NCBI RefSeq assembly: GCF_017565405.1
Contig: NZ_JAGEKR010000021.1
Span: forward strand, 1 to 64,000
DNA from: Allobranchiibius sp. CTAmp26
Lineage (GTDB): Bacteria; Actinomycetota; Actinomycetes; Actinomycetales; Dermatophilaceae
DNA length: 64,000 nt
Direction of reading: 5' to 3'
The translations under genes and the position numbers were made by a program. Numbering within the stretch: the stretch's first letter is position 1; each line of letters opens with the position of its first letter. The notes below the pieces were generated by a model, which saw only the letters and a list, made by a program, of their open reading frames with translations, did not search any database and was not told the DNA's origin. This document shows, one piece after another, positions 8,490 to 17,842 of the stretch.

Positions 8490-11400
8490 TCAATGGTCAT
8501 CCCGGATCGCCAACGGCGGTAATTCATCGACAGTCTTCATGGTTGCTAGACTGACCATTACAATGCGTGAAATTAGGTCGAGGATATAGCGCGGGTTTTT
8601 CACTTCACGGGACCAATCGTTGGGATCATTGACAATGCCCGATTTCTTATCCGTCTTGACCTGGTAGCGGTCAATGATCCACTCAATCGCCGAGCGCGAG
8701 CCAATTGTATATCTGTACGCGTCGACGGGTATACCGCTGAGCGTGATCCGGGAGTTGTAAATGATCGACGACTTGTCAGTGTCGGCGACTCGCTGACCCT
8801 CGCGCTTCGGGAACTTGCCGAGACGAATCTTCTGCACCGCGAAGAAATCGTATGCAGCCTCACCAGCGGGAGCGTCTGGATGCATCCCTTCGATCGCATC
8901 GGGCTCCAGCTGCTCATAGCCGAGATGAAGTTGCATGAGCTGTTCCCCCGCCGCGATAAAAGGGGTTGGGTCGACCACGAGTGGAATGCGTGGGAGCATC
9001 CGCTTCAGGTCGGCCGCGTACGTCCTACGGTAGTCAGGCGAGTGCAACAACCCATAGATGTAGTGGAATATGTCATCTTTAGAGATTGGACGATCGTACG
9101 TCGCTACAAATCTCGCCAATGCAGCGTCGGTGATGTTGTCGATCCTGCGGTAGCCGGCGATGACCTGGGCATCCGTCGTCGGCGCATCGAACGACAGCGT
9201 TTGGTCACCAACCTTCACATCCTCGTACCGCCATCGAGCGAAAAATTGCCCACCAGAGCCGGCGCCGGTGACGTGCAAGTCCGGAACTGCGTCCAACGCA
9301 AGCACTGAGAACGGCACCGCTGAACCCATACCAACCTGGTAGATGCCGTGGTTGGGGTGACCGGGCGTTGGGAAGAACCGTGGCATCTGGCCAGTGATGT
9401 GATTGAGCCCGCGGTTGAAGTAGGCGTTGGTTCGGTTGAAAGGGCGGTAAGTCGCGCGTACCACATGGTCGGGTTCGACGGTCAGCAATCGGCGGGCAGC
9501 TAGGCGATTCTTGAGGCTGTAGGTCCACGAAATCTTCGCGGGATCGAGGTCGATGAAGTCGTTTACGAGAGTTTTAGATCTCGCTCCCGGCCGGGCCGCC
9601 AGTAGCGTCACAAAGTCTGCGACCTGCTGGTTGAAGGCTTCGACGGTCTTTCTGATGTTTCCAATAAGTTTAGCCGGTGACGAGTTGTAGACCCATGCGT
9701 CTCGACCAGTTTCTAGGCCGCGACCGTAGAGTCCGAAGATAGTGGTCTGTCCGACATCGTCACCATGTTTGGCGCCCATCGGCAGGTAACCCATGAAGTC
9801 ACTTTGGCGGTGATTTAGCCAGTCGCCGTGCAGGTTGGGAGTAATCTGTGTGGTGGTCGTTAGGCCCATGACAGAGGTCGCCTTTTCGACTTCCTTTAGC
9901 TTCTGCCCAGCAGTTAGAGCGTCCGGCACTTGTGCGTAGAAAATCCGGGCAAGGCCAGTGTGGGTAGGGTCGCGAACAAGAAGTGTGATTGCGATCGTAG
10001 CGCGCGACCCGCCGCTCGTGTTCTTGCGTTCCGTACCATCGGTATTCCAGCCACCGAACTCGAATACTGGTCGTCCTTCCGCGCGTCCAGCTTCGCCACC
10101 AGTACGACCATTTCCACGCAGGTTGTATATGTAGATGGTGCTGAATTCAGCAGCAATTGATTTTCGCATCTCTGCAGCTACGTTGGAGTCAATCCAGCCA
10201 CCGTTTGTAACGAAAGCGATCACACCTTGGTCTCGCAAGCGAAGGGTGGCCCAGCGAAACGCACGGATGTACGAATCATAGATAGAGTTGTTTCCTCCAC
10301 GCCCGCGGCCAGCCATGTATGCAGCGCTGATGGAGGCGTCCAGCCCAGGGTACGAATCGTTTACGTTGTTGTCGTTCGCGGAGTCTTGGCCCACGGAGTA
10401 CGGCGGATTGCCGACCACCACGGTGATCGGATTGGCCCTCTGTCGGGTGAGTCGTTCGTTGTTGCCAACGAACACAGAGTCGTCCAGCCGGTCTCCTGGT
10501 TCGTACGACTGAAAGGTATCGGTAAGCACCAGGCCAGGGAAGGACTCGTACTGCGGGCGGCGCTCCAAAGCGTCTCTGCGGGCGTCAAGGTATGCACTCT
10601 CGATGTTGACTGCGGCGATGTAATACGCGAGCAGCAGCAGTTCGTTCGCGTGGATCTCGTGCCGATACTTACGGACCAGATCTTTTGGCTCGATGAGCCC
10701 CAGCTGCAGAAATCTCACGATGAAGGTGCCGGTGCCTGTGAATCCGTCGAGTATGTGGACGCCTTCGTCAGTTAAGCCTTGGCCGAAGTGCCGACGTAGG
10801 AGTTCGTCCGCCGAGCGGAGGATGAAGTCAACGATCTCGATCGGGGTGTAGACAATACCGTTCTTCTCCACCCGCCGTTTGAAGGCTTTGGCAAAAAACC
10901 TGTCATAGAGTTCGACCAGGATCTTCTGTCGCCCGGTAGCGTTGTCGATGTCGTCCAAGCGAAGGGCGACGGAGGCGTAGAAGCGGTCCAGACTGGTGGT
11001 TTCTGTGTCCAAGGCGTGCTCGTCCAGGGCGTCTAACATTCGTTCCATAATGCGAGCGACCGGATTCGAAGCGGTGAAGTCGTAGGCACCGAAGAAGGAC
11101 TGAAAGATAGGTCTGGTGATGAGGTGTTGGGCAAGCATCTCCACAGCGTCGTCGGAGGTGATTGCTTCGTTGAGGTTGCCTCGGAGCCCGTCCAAAAAAC
11201 GTTCGAACTCGGCGCTAGTGTCCGTACCGGGGTGGGAAAGGATGCCGGTGATGCGGGTGGTGAGTTGTTGGGCGATGACAGACACATCTCCGGCCCACGT
11301 CTCCCAGTACCGGCGCTCACCAACTTTCTGGACAATCTTTGCGTAGATCCCGTCCTGCCATAATCCCAAGTCGAACGAGAGCGCGGTCTGGACGCCGGTG

Positions 11401-14189
11401 CTGGTGGTGTTGTCCTCATCTGTTTGGCTGTTCGGCCCGGAGACCCCGATGACGCGGATTTTGTCGGGGCGGTGCTTGTTGAGGTCGATCTGGTTGACGG
11501 TGGCGTTGAACCGGTCATCGTGCGCGCGCAGGGCTTGCAGCACCTGCCAAACGACCTTGTACTTCTCGTTGTCGCGCAGTGCTTCCTCTGGTGCAATCCC
11601 GGATGGCACAGCGATTGGCAGGATGATGTACCCGTAGTCCTTCCCGGGCGAGGTACGCATCACTCGCCCCACGGACTGCACCACGTCGACCTCGCTGCTG
11701 CGGGGGGTCAGGAACATCACCGCATCCAGGGAGGGCACGTCCACCCCCTCGGACAGGCAGCGGGCGTTGGTCAACACCCGGCATACACCCGCGGGGGATT
11801 CGGCCTTTAGCCAGTCAAGTCGCTGGTTGCGGGTTAAGGCGTTGAAGGTTCCGTCGACATGCTGACACTCCACGCGCAGACCGGCATCGCGACCGTCGGC
11901 GCGTGGTGCGCGGGCGGGGTCAAGCTCCAGGGTGTCGATGTGCTTGTCTACGAGCAGCGGGAACGACGCAGCGACCTTCTTGGACGCGTTGATGTCTTTA
12001 GCGAACGCGACGGCCCGTCGCATCGGGTGGTCGCTTTCATCGGCAGTGGTGTCGAAATGCTTGGCCAGCCCGTTCCAGCAGCCCACGATCCGGGCAGCAT
12101 CCCCGAGCGGGATTTCCCCGGAGCCGGCAAGTTCCTGTTGGAAGTTCTCGGAGATGTACTGCTCGTCCACGGCCAACACCAGGACCCGGTAGTCGGTCAG
12201 CAGCTTGCGTTCCACTGCTTCCCCGAACCCGAGGCGATGCAGCTCCGGGCCGTAGGTGTCCTCGTCGTCCATCGAAGCAATGACCGCGTCGGAGTCCTTG
12301 GCCTTCTTCTTGGAGTCTTCTCCGAAAAGCCGGGGAGTGGCGGTCATGTACAACCGCTTGGTCCCGGCGAGGAAGGCGTTGTCATGGACGCGGACGAAGG
12401 CGGACTCGTCCTGCCCGGCGATGGTGACGCCGGTTGTGCGGTGTGCCTCGTCGCAGATGATCAGGTCGAACGGGTCGAACTCACCCCCTTTTTGGGCAGC
12501 AGCGACAACCCCGATGGACTGATAGGTCGCGAACAACACCGTCATCGACTGGTCGTCGCGCACTGCGGTGTCCCAACGCTGCTGCAGCAGGTCCAGGTTG
12601 GTGGTCGCTGGTAACGCGAGGTCGACAGCGGAGATGTCTTCGGAGGCGGTGCCGGTGCGTTTGGTGGCCTTGGCGTCCGAGCAGACGGCGAGCATCTGCA
12701 GCGGAAGCTGGGCCTGCGCGGACCATTCCCGCACCGTCTGCGACAGCAGGGAGATGGACGGCACCAAGAACAACACCGTCCCGCCGGCCCCGACGTGCTC
12801 TTCGGCCAGGCGCAGCGAGGTGAAGGTCTTGCCCGTGCCGCAGGCCATGATGAGTTTGCCCCGGTCCACCTCGGCCAGGCCGGCGGTGACTTTTTGGATC
12901 GCGGTCTGCTGGTGGGGACGAGTGATGTTCTTGGCCCGTGGTGTTACGTCTTGCGGGGCGGACCAGGAGAACTGGGACCAGTCGATCGTGGAGGTTTCTA
13001 AGTCGCTCATCCCGATACGGGTCACCGGGATGGACTGCTCGTGCAGCGCAGCCTCAGCGTGGGCACCCCAGTCCGCACCGGTTGAGACAATGATCCGGCG
13101 CTCGAAGTCGGTGGTGCCTGACGCGGACAGGAATGAGTCCACGTCGGGTTTCGACACGTGGTGGTCGGGGGCATAGAACTTGCACTGGATCGCCACGTTC
13201 CCACCGGTCTGGGCATCCACCGCGACCAGATCAATGCCGGTGTCGTGCTTGCCGTTTCGCCCTGGCCAATCCTGCCAGAGGTAGACCTTGCTGAACTGGT
13301 CCGCGTAGGTCGGATCCACCATGAAGAACGCAGCCATCAGCTGCTCGAAGCGTGTGCCCTTGTCCGCCTCGGAGGTAGACACCGCACGCAGCTGGTCCAG
13401 GACGTCGAACACCGAGGTAGGCATGGGTCGCATTGTGCCTGGACGAGACGTGGGAGCTCCCTGCACCCGGCGCTCCGTCTGTCGCTGGGCTTGCGGATCA
13501 GGCGGCAGGGTCACTGATGCGCGGTCCCGCTTGCTGATCCGCTGCTTGCGCTCGGCCTTCAGTCTGCGCCACACGGAGGACCATGCGTTCTCGTCATCTG
13601 CGAGCAGCCGTGGCTGGTCAGGGCGGACCCGATCGTTCAGCAGCCCGGTCACCAGTACGCGGTGCGACTCGGATGCTGGGACCATCGCCGCGGCGGTTTT
13701 GGCGCTGTGACACGTGTGGCACAACAGCTGCAGGTTCGCGGGGTCTGCCGAGCTGTTAGCGATGTGGTCGATCTCTGTGCCAGGTCCGCCGCACGATACG
13801 CAGCGCCCACCATCGCGGTCGATGACCTCGCGTCGAGTGCTTGGGCTCAGCGTGCGCCCTAGAGCGTCGTAGCCTCCTGCCGTTAAGAACGCGAGGCGGG
13901 TCGCCACTGCTTGCTGCACGTCTGGATCCTGCAACCGCCCGTCACGGGAAATGGCCCGAAAGTAGCGGACGTTGCCCGTGGTCTCTCGACACCATGAAGA
14001 GCAGAACAGCCCGTTGATCGTCGCGTCCAACTGGCGAAGGCAGTTGGCGCAGTGGTCCTCGACGAACACCCGGATGCTGCCTATACCTATTGCATTAGGG
14101 GACAACGTGTCTCGACGCACCACGTCGAAGGCGTCACCTTGACCGGGGCCATCAGTGATCCCGGAGGGGTGGTAGGAATCCCTAGGCAT
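8490..14189 (-). CDS. Giant single-chain restriction-modification enzyme: HNH + Mrr-like nuclease + SF2 helicase + N6-adenine methyltransferase
   Basis: 1899 residues from an ATG preceded by GGAG (GTG at 14228 and ATG at 14213 are alternatives). Domains in order: zinc/HNH module (CANC about 47-50; CVSC 130-133; IDH 140-142; CHTCH 157-161); a type ISP-like core starting near M253 with an Mrr-type PD-(D/E)XK nuclease (GID...IQCK, D320 to K337); SF2 motor (Walker A CGTGKT about 450-455, DEAH 580-583, GRVMR 841-845); spacer; gamma-class methyltransferase (DGFTGTGTF from 1148, NPPY 1261-1264); and a C-terminal region of about 500 residues that would include target recognition. Type ISP enzymes such as LlaBIII need no separate S subunit. 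The extra about 250-residue HNH head is unusual. It could be a second nuclease or a DNA-binding zinc module. Confidence 0.88.
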   Translation of the reverse strand: MPRDSYHPSGITDGPGQGDAFDVVRRDTLSPNAIGIGSIRVFVEDHCANCLRQLDATINGLFCSSWCRETTGNVRYFRAISRDGRLQDPDVQQAVATRLAFLTAGGYDALGRTLSPSTRREVIDRDGGRCVSCGGPGTEIDHIANSSADPANLQLLCHTCHSAKTAAAMVPASESHRVLVTGLLNDRVRPDQPRLLADDENAWSSVWRRLKAERKQRISKRDRASVTLPPDPQAQRQTERRVQGAPTSRPGTMRPMPTSVFDVLDQLRAVSTSEADKGTRFEQLMAAFFMVDPTYADQFSKVYLWQDWPGRNGKHDTGIDLVAVDAQTGGNVAIQCKFYAPDHHVSKPDVDSFLSASGTTDFERRIIVSTGADWGAHAEAALHEQSIPVTRIGMSDLETSTIDWSQFSWSAPQDVTPRAKNITRPHQQTAIQKVTAGLAEVDRGKLIMACGTGKTFTSLRLAEEHVGAGGTVLFLVPSISLLSQTVREWSAQAQLPLQMLAVCSDAKATKRTGTASEDISAVDLALPATTNLDLLQQRWDTAVRDDQSMTVLFATYQSIGVVAAAQKGGEFDPFDLIICDEAHRTTGVTIAGQDESAFVRVHDNAFLAGTKRLYMTATPRLFGEDSKKKAKDSDAVIASMDDEDTYGPELHRLGFGEAVERKLLTDYRVLVLAVDEQYISENFQQELAGSGEIPLGDAARIVGCWNGLAKHFDTTADESDHPMRRAVAFAKDINASKKVAASFPLLVDKHIDTLELDPARAPRADGRDAGLRVECQHVDGTFNALTRNQRLDWLKAESPAGVCRVLTNARCLSEGVDVPSLDAVMFLTPRSSEVDVVQSVGRVMRTSPGKDYGYIILPIAVPSGIAPEEALRDNEKYKVVWQVLQALRAHDDRFNATVNQIDLNKHRPDKIRVIGVSGPNSQTDEDNTTSTGVQTALSFDLGLWQDGIYAKIVQKVGERRYWETWAGDVSVIAQQLTTRITGILSHPGTDTSAEFERFLDGLRGNLNEAITSDDAVEMLAQHLITRPIFQSFFGAYDFTASNPVARIMERMLDALDEHALDTETTSLDRFYASVALRLDDIDNATGRQKILVELYDRFFAKAFKRRVEKNGIVYTPIEIVDFILRSADELLRRHFGQGLTDEGVHILDGFTGTGTFIVRFLQLGLIEPKDLVRKYRHEIHANELLLLAYYIAAVNIESAYLDARRDALERRPQYESFPGLVLTDTFQSYEPGDRLDDSVFVGNNERLTRQRANPITVVVGNPPYSVGQDSANDNNVNDSYPGLDASISAAYMAGRGRGGNNSIYDSYIRAFRWATLRLRDQGVIAFVTNGGWIDSNVAAEMRKSIAAEFSTIYIYNLRGNGRTGGEAGRAEGRPVFEFGGWNTDGTERKNTSGGSRATIAITLLVRDPTHTGLARIFYAQVPDALTAGQKLKEVEKATSVMGLTTTTQITPNLHGDWLNHRQSDFMGYLPMGAKHGDDVGQTTIFGLYGRGLETGRDAWVYNSSPAKLIGNIRKTVEAFNQQVADFVTLLAARPGARSKTLVNDFIDLDPAKISWTYSLKNRLAARRLLTVEPDHVVRATYRPFNRTNAYFNRGLNHITGQMPRFFPTPGHPNHGIYQVGMGSAVPFSVLALDAVPDLHVTGAGSGGQFFARWRYEDVKVGDQTLSFDAPTTDAQVIAGYRRIDNITDAALARFVATYDRPISKDDIFHYIYGLLHSPDYRRTYAADLKRMLPRIPLVVDPTPFIAAGEQLMQLHLGYEQLEPDAIEGMHPDAPAGEAAYDFFAVQKIRLGKFPKREGQRVADTDKSSIIYNSRITLSGIPVDAYRYTIGSRSAIEWIIDRYQVKTDKKSGIVNDPNDWSREVKNPRYILDLISRIVMVSLATMKTVDELPPLAIRDDH

Positions 14190-14228
14190 CAATACTCCGA
14201 TCGGCGAAAGCATGCCAGCAGCAAACAC

Positions 14229-14409
14229 TGCTAGTTCCCTAGGTCCATCACTATCAGGCTCGCGGTGCCAAGGGCGGTTCGGACGCGGGGCTAACGCGCG
14301 ATGGAGTGAATTGGGCTCGCCTCTGCGTCTTGTAAGCGCGGCACGGACGCCTCAACAACCGTCCGGCAGTTATGCCCCACCTCGCGTCTGAACCCTTTAA
14401 CGTCAAGGT
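14229..14409. promoter_or_regulatory. Divergent promoter region
   Basis: About 180 bases separate the minus-strand RM gene from the plus-strand gene at 14410. It must hold both promoters. No clear operator repeat seen. Confidence 0.35.
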
Positions 14410-14862
14410 ATGGCCGACCTAGACCCCGTCTTGCGCCGCCTGATCGCGGCTGCAGAGGAGGGTGACCACACCCCAGGACTGACGTTGCTGCTCGGTTCGT
14501 CAGTCGTTCAGGGCGTGCTGGTCTCTCGCAAAGAGTTCGACCACCACGTGTACAACCTCGCGAAGGCAGCCTCCATGAAGGACGTGCGCGGACGGTTGTG
14601 GGATAGCAAACAAGACCTCGAGAAGGCGGCAATAGGAGAAGCGAACAACCAGGTGAGCCGCTTCGGCTCTGCAGAAGGAGAGGTACCAGAGGACGCTCTA
14701 CGTCTGAAGAATGTCTCCGTCGCCTCCTTCACAGGGTTTGCGTTGGAGATGCCGTTGATTCGCGTATCACCGAGTCACCTGGGCGCATGGTGGGCGGGCA
14801 GCTTCAACGTTCGGAACCCAAGCGGTAGTTCGGCTGGTGTGGGCATTGGGTTCGCCTTCTAG
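14410..14862 (+). CDS. Small protein, possibly GvpU-like fold, unknown function
   Basis: 150 residues. The N-terminal LRRLIAAAEEG...PGLTLLLGSSVVQGVLVSRKEF is like the 'LTL.VGG..VSG.L.S...Y' beta-hairpin of small proteins annotated as gas-vesicle GvpU-like, but no other gas-vesicle gene is present and this name should not be trusted functionally. The C-terminus is glycine- and serine-rich (NPSGSSAGVGIGF). It lies 101 bases before the DUF6308 gene on the same strand, possibly one operon. Confidence 0.5.
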   Translation: MADLDPVLRRLIAAAEEGDHTPGLTLLLGSSVVQGVLVSRKEFDHHVYNLAKAASMKDVRGRLWDSKQDLEKAAIGEANNQVSRFGSAEGEVPEDALRLKNVSVASFTGFALEMPLIRVSPSHLGAWWAGSFNVRNPSGSSAGVGIGFAF

Positions 14863-14963
14863 TTGATCGCCCCGCCCACTACTGGCGAAGGGGACGGCTT
14901 GGGGTCGCATCAAATCCTGAAGAAGGGAGTGCTCACCACGACCAGCGAAGGAGCCTTTCGTCG

Positions 14964-15632
14964 ATGAAGATCTACGAAGGATTGACCCTGACCCCATCGT
15001 TGCTGGAAGGTGCGCAGGACCAGGCGGTCAAGGTCCTCACGGAGTACTTCACCCGGCGAACGGGGACTGGAGACCCCTGGTACACCGGCGGAGTCTTCGA
15101 TGGGTGGGACCCATCAGGTACCCGGTCCAGGAGCATGGACACGTTCACCGCGGATGACCTAGTAGCGGTCACCCTGCTGGCTGTTGAGTTCCCGGGCCAG
15201 GCTGCAGTGTCCATCCTCGACACGCACCGCAAGAGGTTCAACGACCTTCTGCGCGACGTGGGGGACGACCGCGACCTAGTCGATGAGCCGTCAGTCGAAG
15301 AGGCAGCATTTCCAGCCTGGCCTCTATGGCGTGCGCTGATGAGCCTGCCGGGCATGGGACCAACGACCACCAGCAAGCTGATCGCTCGCAAACGACCCCG
15401 GCTCGTGCCCGTCTACGACCGTGTCATCAGGACCCACGTCTTCAACGACTCGGGCCTGCAGTGGCTGCCACTGTGGACAGCCCTCCGCGCCGACAGTGGG
15501 GCACTACACCAAAGGCTGGTAGAACTGCGTACCGTGGCCGTGCTCCCACACCACATCAGTCCGCTTCGAGTCTTTGACGTCCTGGCATGGATGGACGGCA
15601 GCGGTCGTACGGCTGAGCTACGCAGTTCATAG
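14964..15632 (+). CDS. DUF6308 family protein, helix-hairpin-helix-like
   Basis: 222 residues, with AAGGAG placed 11 bases before ATG. The features fit the DUF6308 family: an early GGVFDGWD turn, TADDLVAVTLLAV, then SLPGMGPTTTSKLIARKRPRLVPVYDRVI, a helix-hairpin-helix-like segment at about residues 127-155. This resembles the DNA-backbone-binding hairpin of HhH-GPD glycosylases, yet family activity is not known to me. The gene sits between a restriction enzyme and a RES toxin-like gene, a setting that suits defence or DNA repair, but this is inference. Confidence 0.7.
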   Translation: MKIYEGLTLTPSLLEGAQDQAVKVLTEYFTRRTGTGDPWYTGGVFDGWDPSGTRSRSMDTFTADDLVAVTLLAVEFPGQAAVSILDTHRKRFNDLLRDVGDDRDLVDEPSVEEAAFPAWPLWRALMSLPGMGPTTTSKLIARKRPRLVPVYDRVIRTHVFNDSGLQWLPLWTALRADSGALHQRLVELRTVAVLPHHISPLRVFDVLAWMDGSGRTAELRSS

Positions 15633-15850
15633 GACGGTCATCGCCCGGTAATAATTGTGAATTCGAGCGCGTCTGCTTTGGCGAGTGGTCGTATCTCGGA
15701 CATGTATTCGGTGCTCCGTTCGCAGGAGTGCTTCACCACTTAGTGGTGTTGGAAATAGCTGGGCGTAGGGTTGGACTGTAAGGATGTTCAGCATGCCGCT
15801 GCCTTAGCGGGCGTGGGTGAGTGTCCTGTGCTCGCGTTGGGACTGATCTG
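15633..15850. other. Intergenic region before the RES gene
   Basis: AT-rich relative to its neighbours. It probably holds the promoter of the RES gene. No gene or RNA structure recognised. Confidence 0.3.
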
Positions 15851-17074
15851 ATGACGAAGAGGAGACTTAAGGTGTTGCCTGGGGATGAGAATGGCGCCGT
15901 CAACGGTGCAGATCCGCAGGTATTATGTGCCGATCACATAGTAGACGTTGATCTCAAGAGCATAGTCTTAGTAATGAACGACAAAAAATACGAATGTGAG
16001 CTCTGTGGTAAAGCTGACGCTGTCGAGGTAGCGCCGCTCTCAGAGTTATTCGAAGCCATTCTTCAAACGCTAAACTTCATCTATGGGACGTCGGACGATG
16101 AATTGCTAAGGGAGAATGAAGGAGGTAATTACCATGGGCCTGACATGACGGCGGCCGATGTTGTTCGCGTACTGTGTGGACAGGTATTTAGTGACGACGT
16201 CTCGGCTCTGTGCCTGGATATTGTTGCAAACGCGATCGAGAATGCTACGAACGGCAAATTATTCACCAATCTTCCCGCTCTTCTCGATACTGCAGACTTG
16301 GTATGGAAGCGGGATAAACTCACGGAGTTAGTCAAAGAAGAATCTCGGTTCGTCATAGTACAGCAGTTGCAGGCGAGCATCGGCCCTGTCTCACGGACTC
16401 CGTCTCCACCAGTGCTCCTCGGAAGACTCCTCGGTGAGCTGGTGAGCTTCGGTGAGCATCACCTGAATTTGGTTAAACAGCTGCCAGAAGGCACGGAAGT
16501 CTACCGGGGCAGGCTGGTGAACCGACGAGACGAGATAGATCCACCGACAATCGAAAAACTTGGACCACCACTCGGTCGGCATGCCGCAGCTAACCGGATG
16601 TCACCGGCTGGTATATCGATGTTTTATGCGGCTGAGGACGTGCAGACCGCAATCGCAGAGATTGCCTCACACGACATTAAGCCCATGGCGATGATGGGGA
16701 CCTTTCAGCTGAAAAAGGTTCTGTGGGTGCTCGATCTAACCCAGGGAGTTTCTCCTTTCAGGGCGAGGTCTTACGAGGACATTCTCAAAATTTACTTTTT
16801 GCAGCACTTCGAGGAGGCGCTAGCGGCTCCTACAATTCCTGATTCGGCCAGCCACGATCAGATTGACTACGCGCCAACCCAGATAGTCACTGAATATATA
16901 AGATGGGCATCCGAAACTCCGGTTGATGGAATTGCCTTCAGGAGTTCGCAGACGTCTTGCAAAAATTACGTTTTTTTCGCTGGTCCCGAAAAAACGAAGG
17001 AAGACTTCGACTTGACGGAAGTGGCCCTTTACGACGTGTACCGGAGCGCGGAAGGAAGAAAACGTGAGGCCTAG
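15851..17074 (+). CDS. RES-domain protein (long form, HEPN/RES-like), putative NAD-targeting toxin or defence effector
   Basis: 407 residues from ATG 15851; a GTG at 15821 adds 10. An N-terminal CADH...CELCG pair may bind zinc. A helical, HEPN-like part spans roughly residues 50-190. The C-terminal RES domain carries the family pattern: YRGR, then LGPP...AAANRMSPAGISMFYAAEDVQTAIAEI and a final GIAFRSSQT...NYVFF. Short RES proteins are NAD-phosphorylase toxins of type II toxin-antitoxin systems; long HEPN-RES proteins occur in defence islands. No Xre-type antitoxin gene is adjacent. Base composition is visibly AT-richer than the flanks, which suggests recent acquisition. Confidence 0.78.
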   Translation: MTKRRLKVLPGDENGAVNGADPQVLCADHIVDVDLKSIVLVMNDKKYECELCGKADAVEVAPLSELFEAILQTLNFIYGTSDDELLRENEGGNYHGPDMTAADVVRVLCGQVFSDDVSALCLDIVANAIENATNGKLFTNLPALLDTADLVWKRDKLTELVKEESRFVIVQQLQASIGPVSRTPSPPVLLGRLLGELVSFGEHHLNLVKQLPEGTEVYRGRLVNRRDEIDPPTIEKLGPPLGRHAAANRMSPAGISMFYAAEDVQTAIAEIASHDIKPMAMMGTFQLKKVLWVLDLTQGVSPFRARSYEDILKIYFLQHFEEALAAPTIPDSASHDQIDYAPTQIVTEYIRWASETPVDGIAFRSSQTSCKNYVFFAGPEKTKEDFDLTEVALYDVYRSAEGRKREA

Positions 17075-17647
17075 GATCCTGCTCCATCAAGCCCTGCGCT
17101 AGGATCTACGGTCAGACTGTGGTAGCTGGTCTCATCCGCGTTTCGGTGAACGACACCGGCTGATCGCGGCGTTCTGCAGGAGGATTCGCTGCAGCTGCAT
17201 CAGCGCCAGTCCTCAACCCCCCCCAGCGCTTAAGATTCTCCAGCGCCCGTTAGGCATCCGTGAGATCGACCGCATCCGCGCTGGTCAACGCCACTGCATC
17301 GGATACCGGATGTGATTCGGAAAACTGCAGCTGCTTAGTGGCCGCGTTCCGCCACGGAGGTGATTCACGGAGCAACGAGGGCGCTCTGGACATGTGCGTC
17401 CGTCGCCGCGCCTCGTCCGGTCAGGCACGACAACCCTGCACCCGCTTCGCTCGCTCCGGCAGCCGGCCGACGTGAAGACACGAGTAGCCCACTCTGGGCG
17501 GTAGGACGCAGCTCCTCGGCGCGCCCTGACCGGGCGGAGTGACTCACTGCCTGATGCCCGCGGTGTCACAAGCCGGATCGAGGGGATTGGCTGGCGACCT
17601 CATCGAATGCGCAGGAGCCTCCGGCAGGCGGGGGTGTACCCAGCGCC
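17075..17647. other. Intergenic region, likely junction between island and Tad element
   Basis: About 570 bases without a convincing gene. The open frames on both strands are composition artefacts. Includes a C-tract at 17217-17224. No tRNA or att-type repeat could be recognised by eye. Confidence 0.35.
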
Positions 17648-17842
17648 TCATGTAGTCGGAACTCGAGTCATCAGGTGGTCCACGTCGTCGGGGTCGACGC
17701 GTAACACGCGTGCGCCGCTCCGATACGCCGGGAGATACCCGGCGGCGATGCGCCGACGAAGAGTGCGAACGCTTAGGCCTGTGCGGTTGGCAGCTTCAGA
17801 CAACGACTCGAACTGTCGCCGCGGCTTCGTAGGAGTGGACAT
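17648..17842 (-). CDS. Excisionase/AlpA-type helix-turn-helix protein
   Basis: 64 residues. The start is set by an excellent ribosome-binding site (GGAAAGGAG, 5 bases before ATG). The sequence LSEAANRTGLSVRTLRRRIAAGYLPAYR followed by RVLRVDPDDVDHLM is the standard MerR-like winged HTH of small excisionase-family proteins (helix 1-turn-helix 2, wing, 'RI...DV..L'). Such proteins direct excision or act as regulators in integrative elements. A tyrosine recombinase lies 25 kb away at 43258, so partnership is only possible, not shown. Confidence 0.75.
   Translation of the reverse strand: MSTPTKPRRQFESLSEAANRTGLSVRTLRRRIAAGYLPAYRSGARVLRVDPDDVDHLMTRVPTT

Noticed and set aside
11859-12614. 251-residue plus-strand frame inside the RM gene
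   Set aside because: Antisense shadow of the helicase domain.
14410-14862. Gas-vesicle function from GvpU-like resemblance
   Set aside because: No other gas-vesicle gene is present and the likeness is weak.
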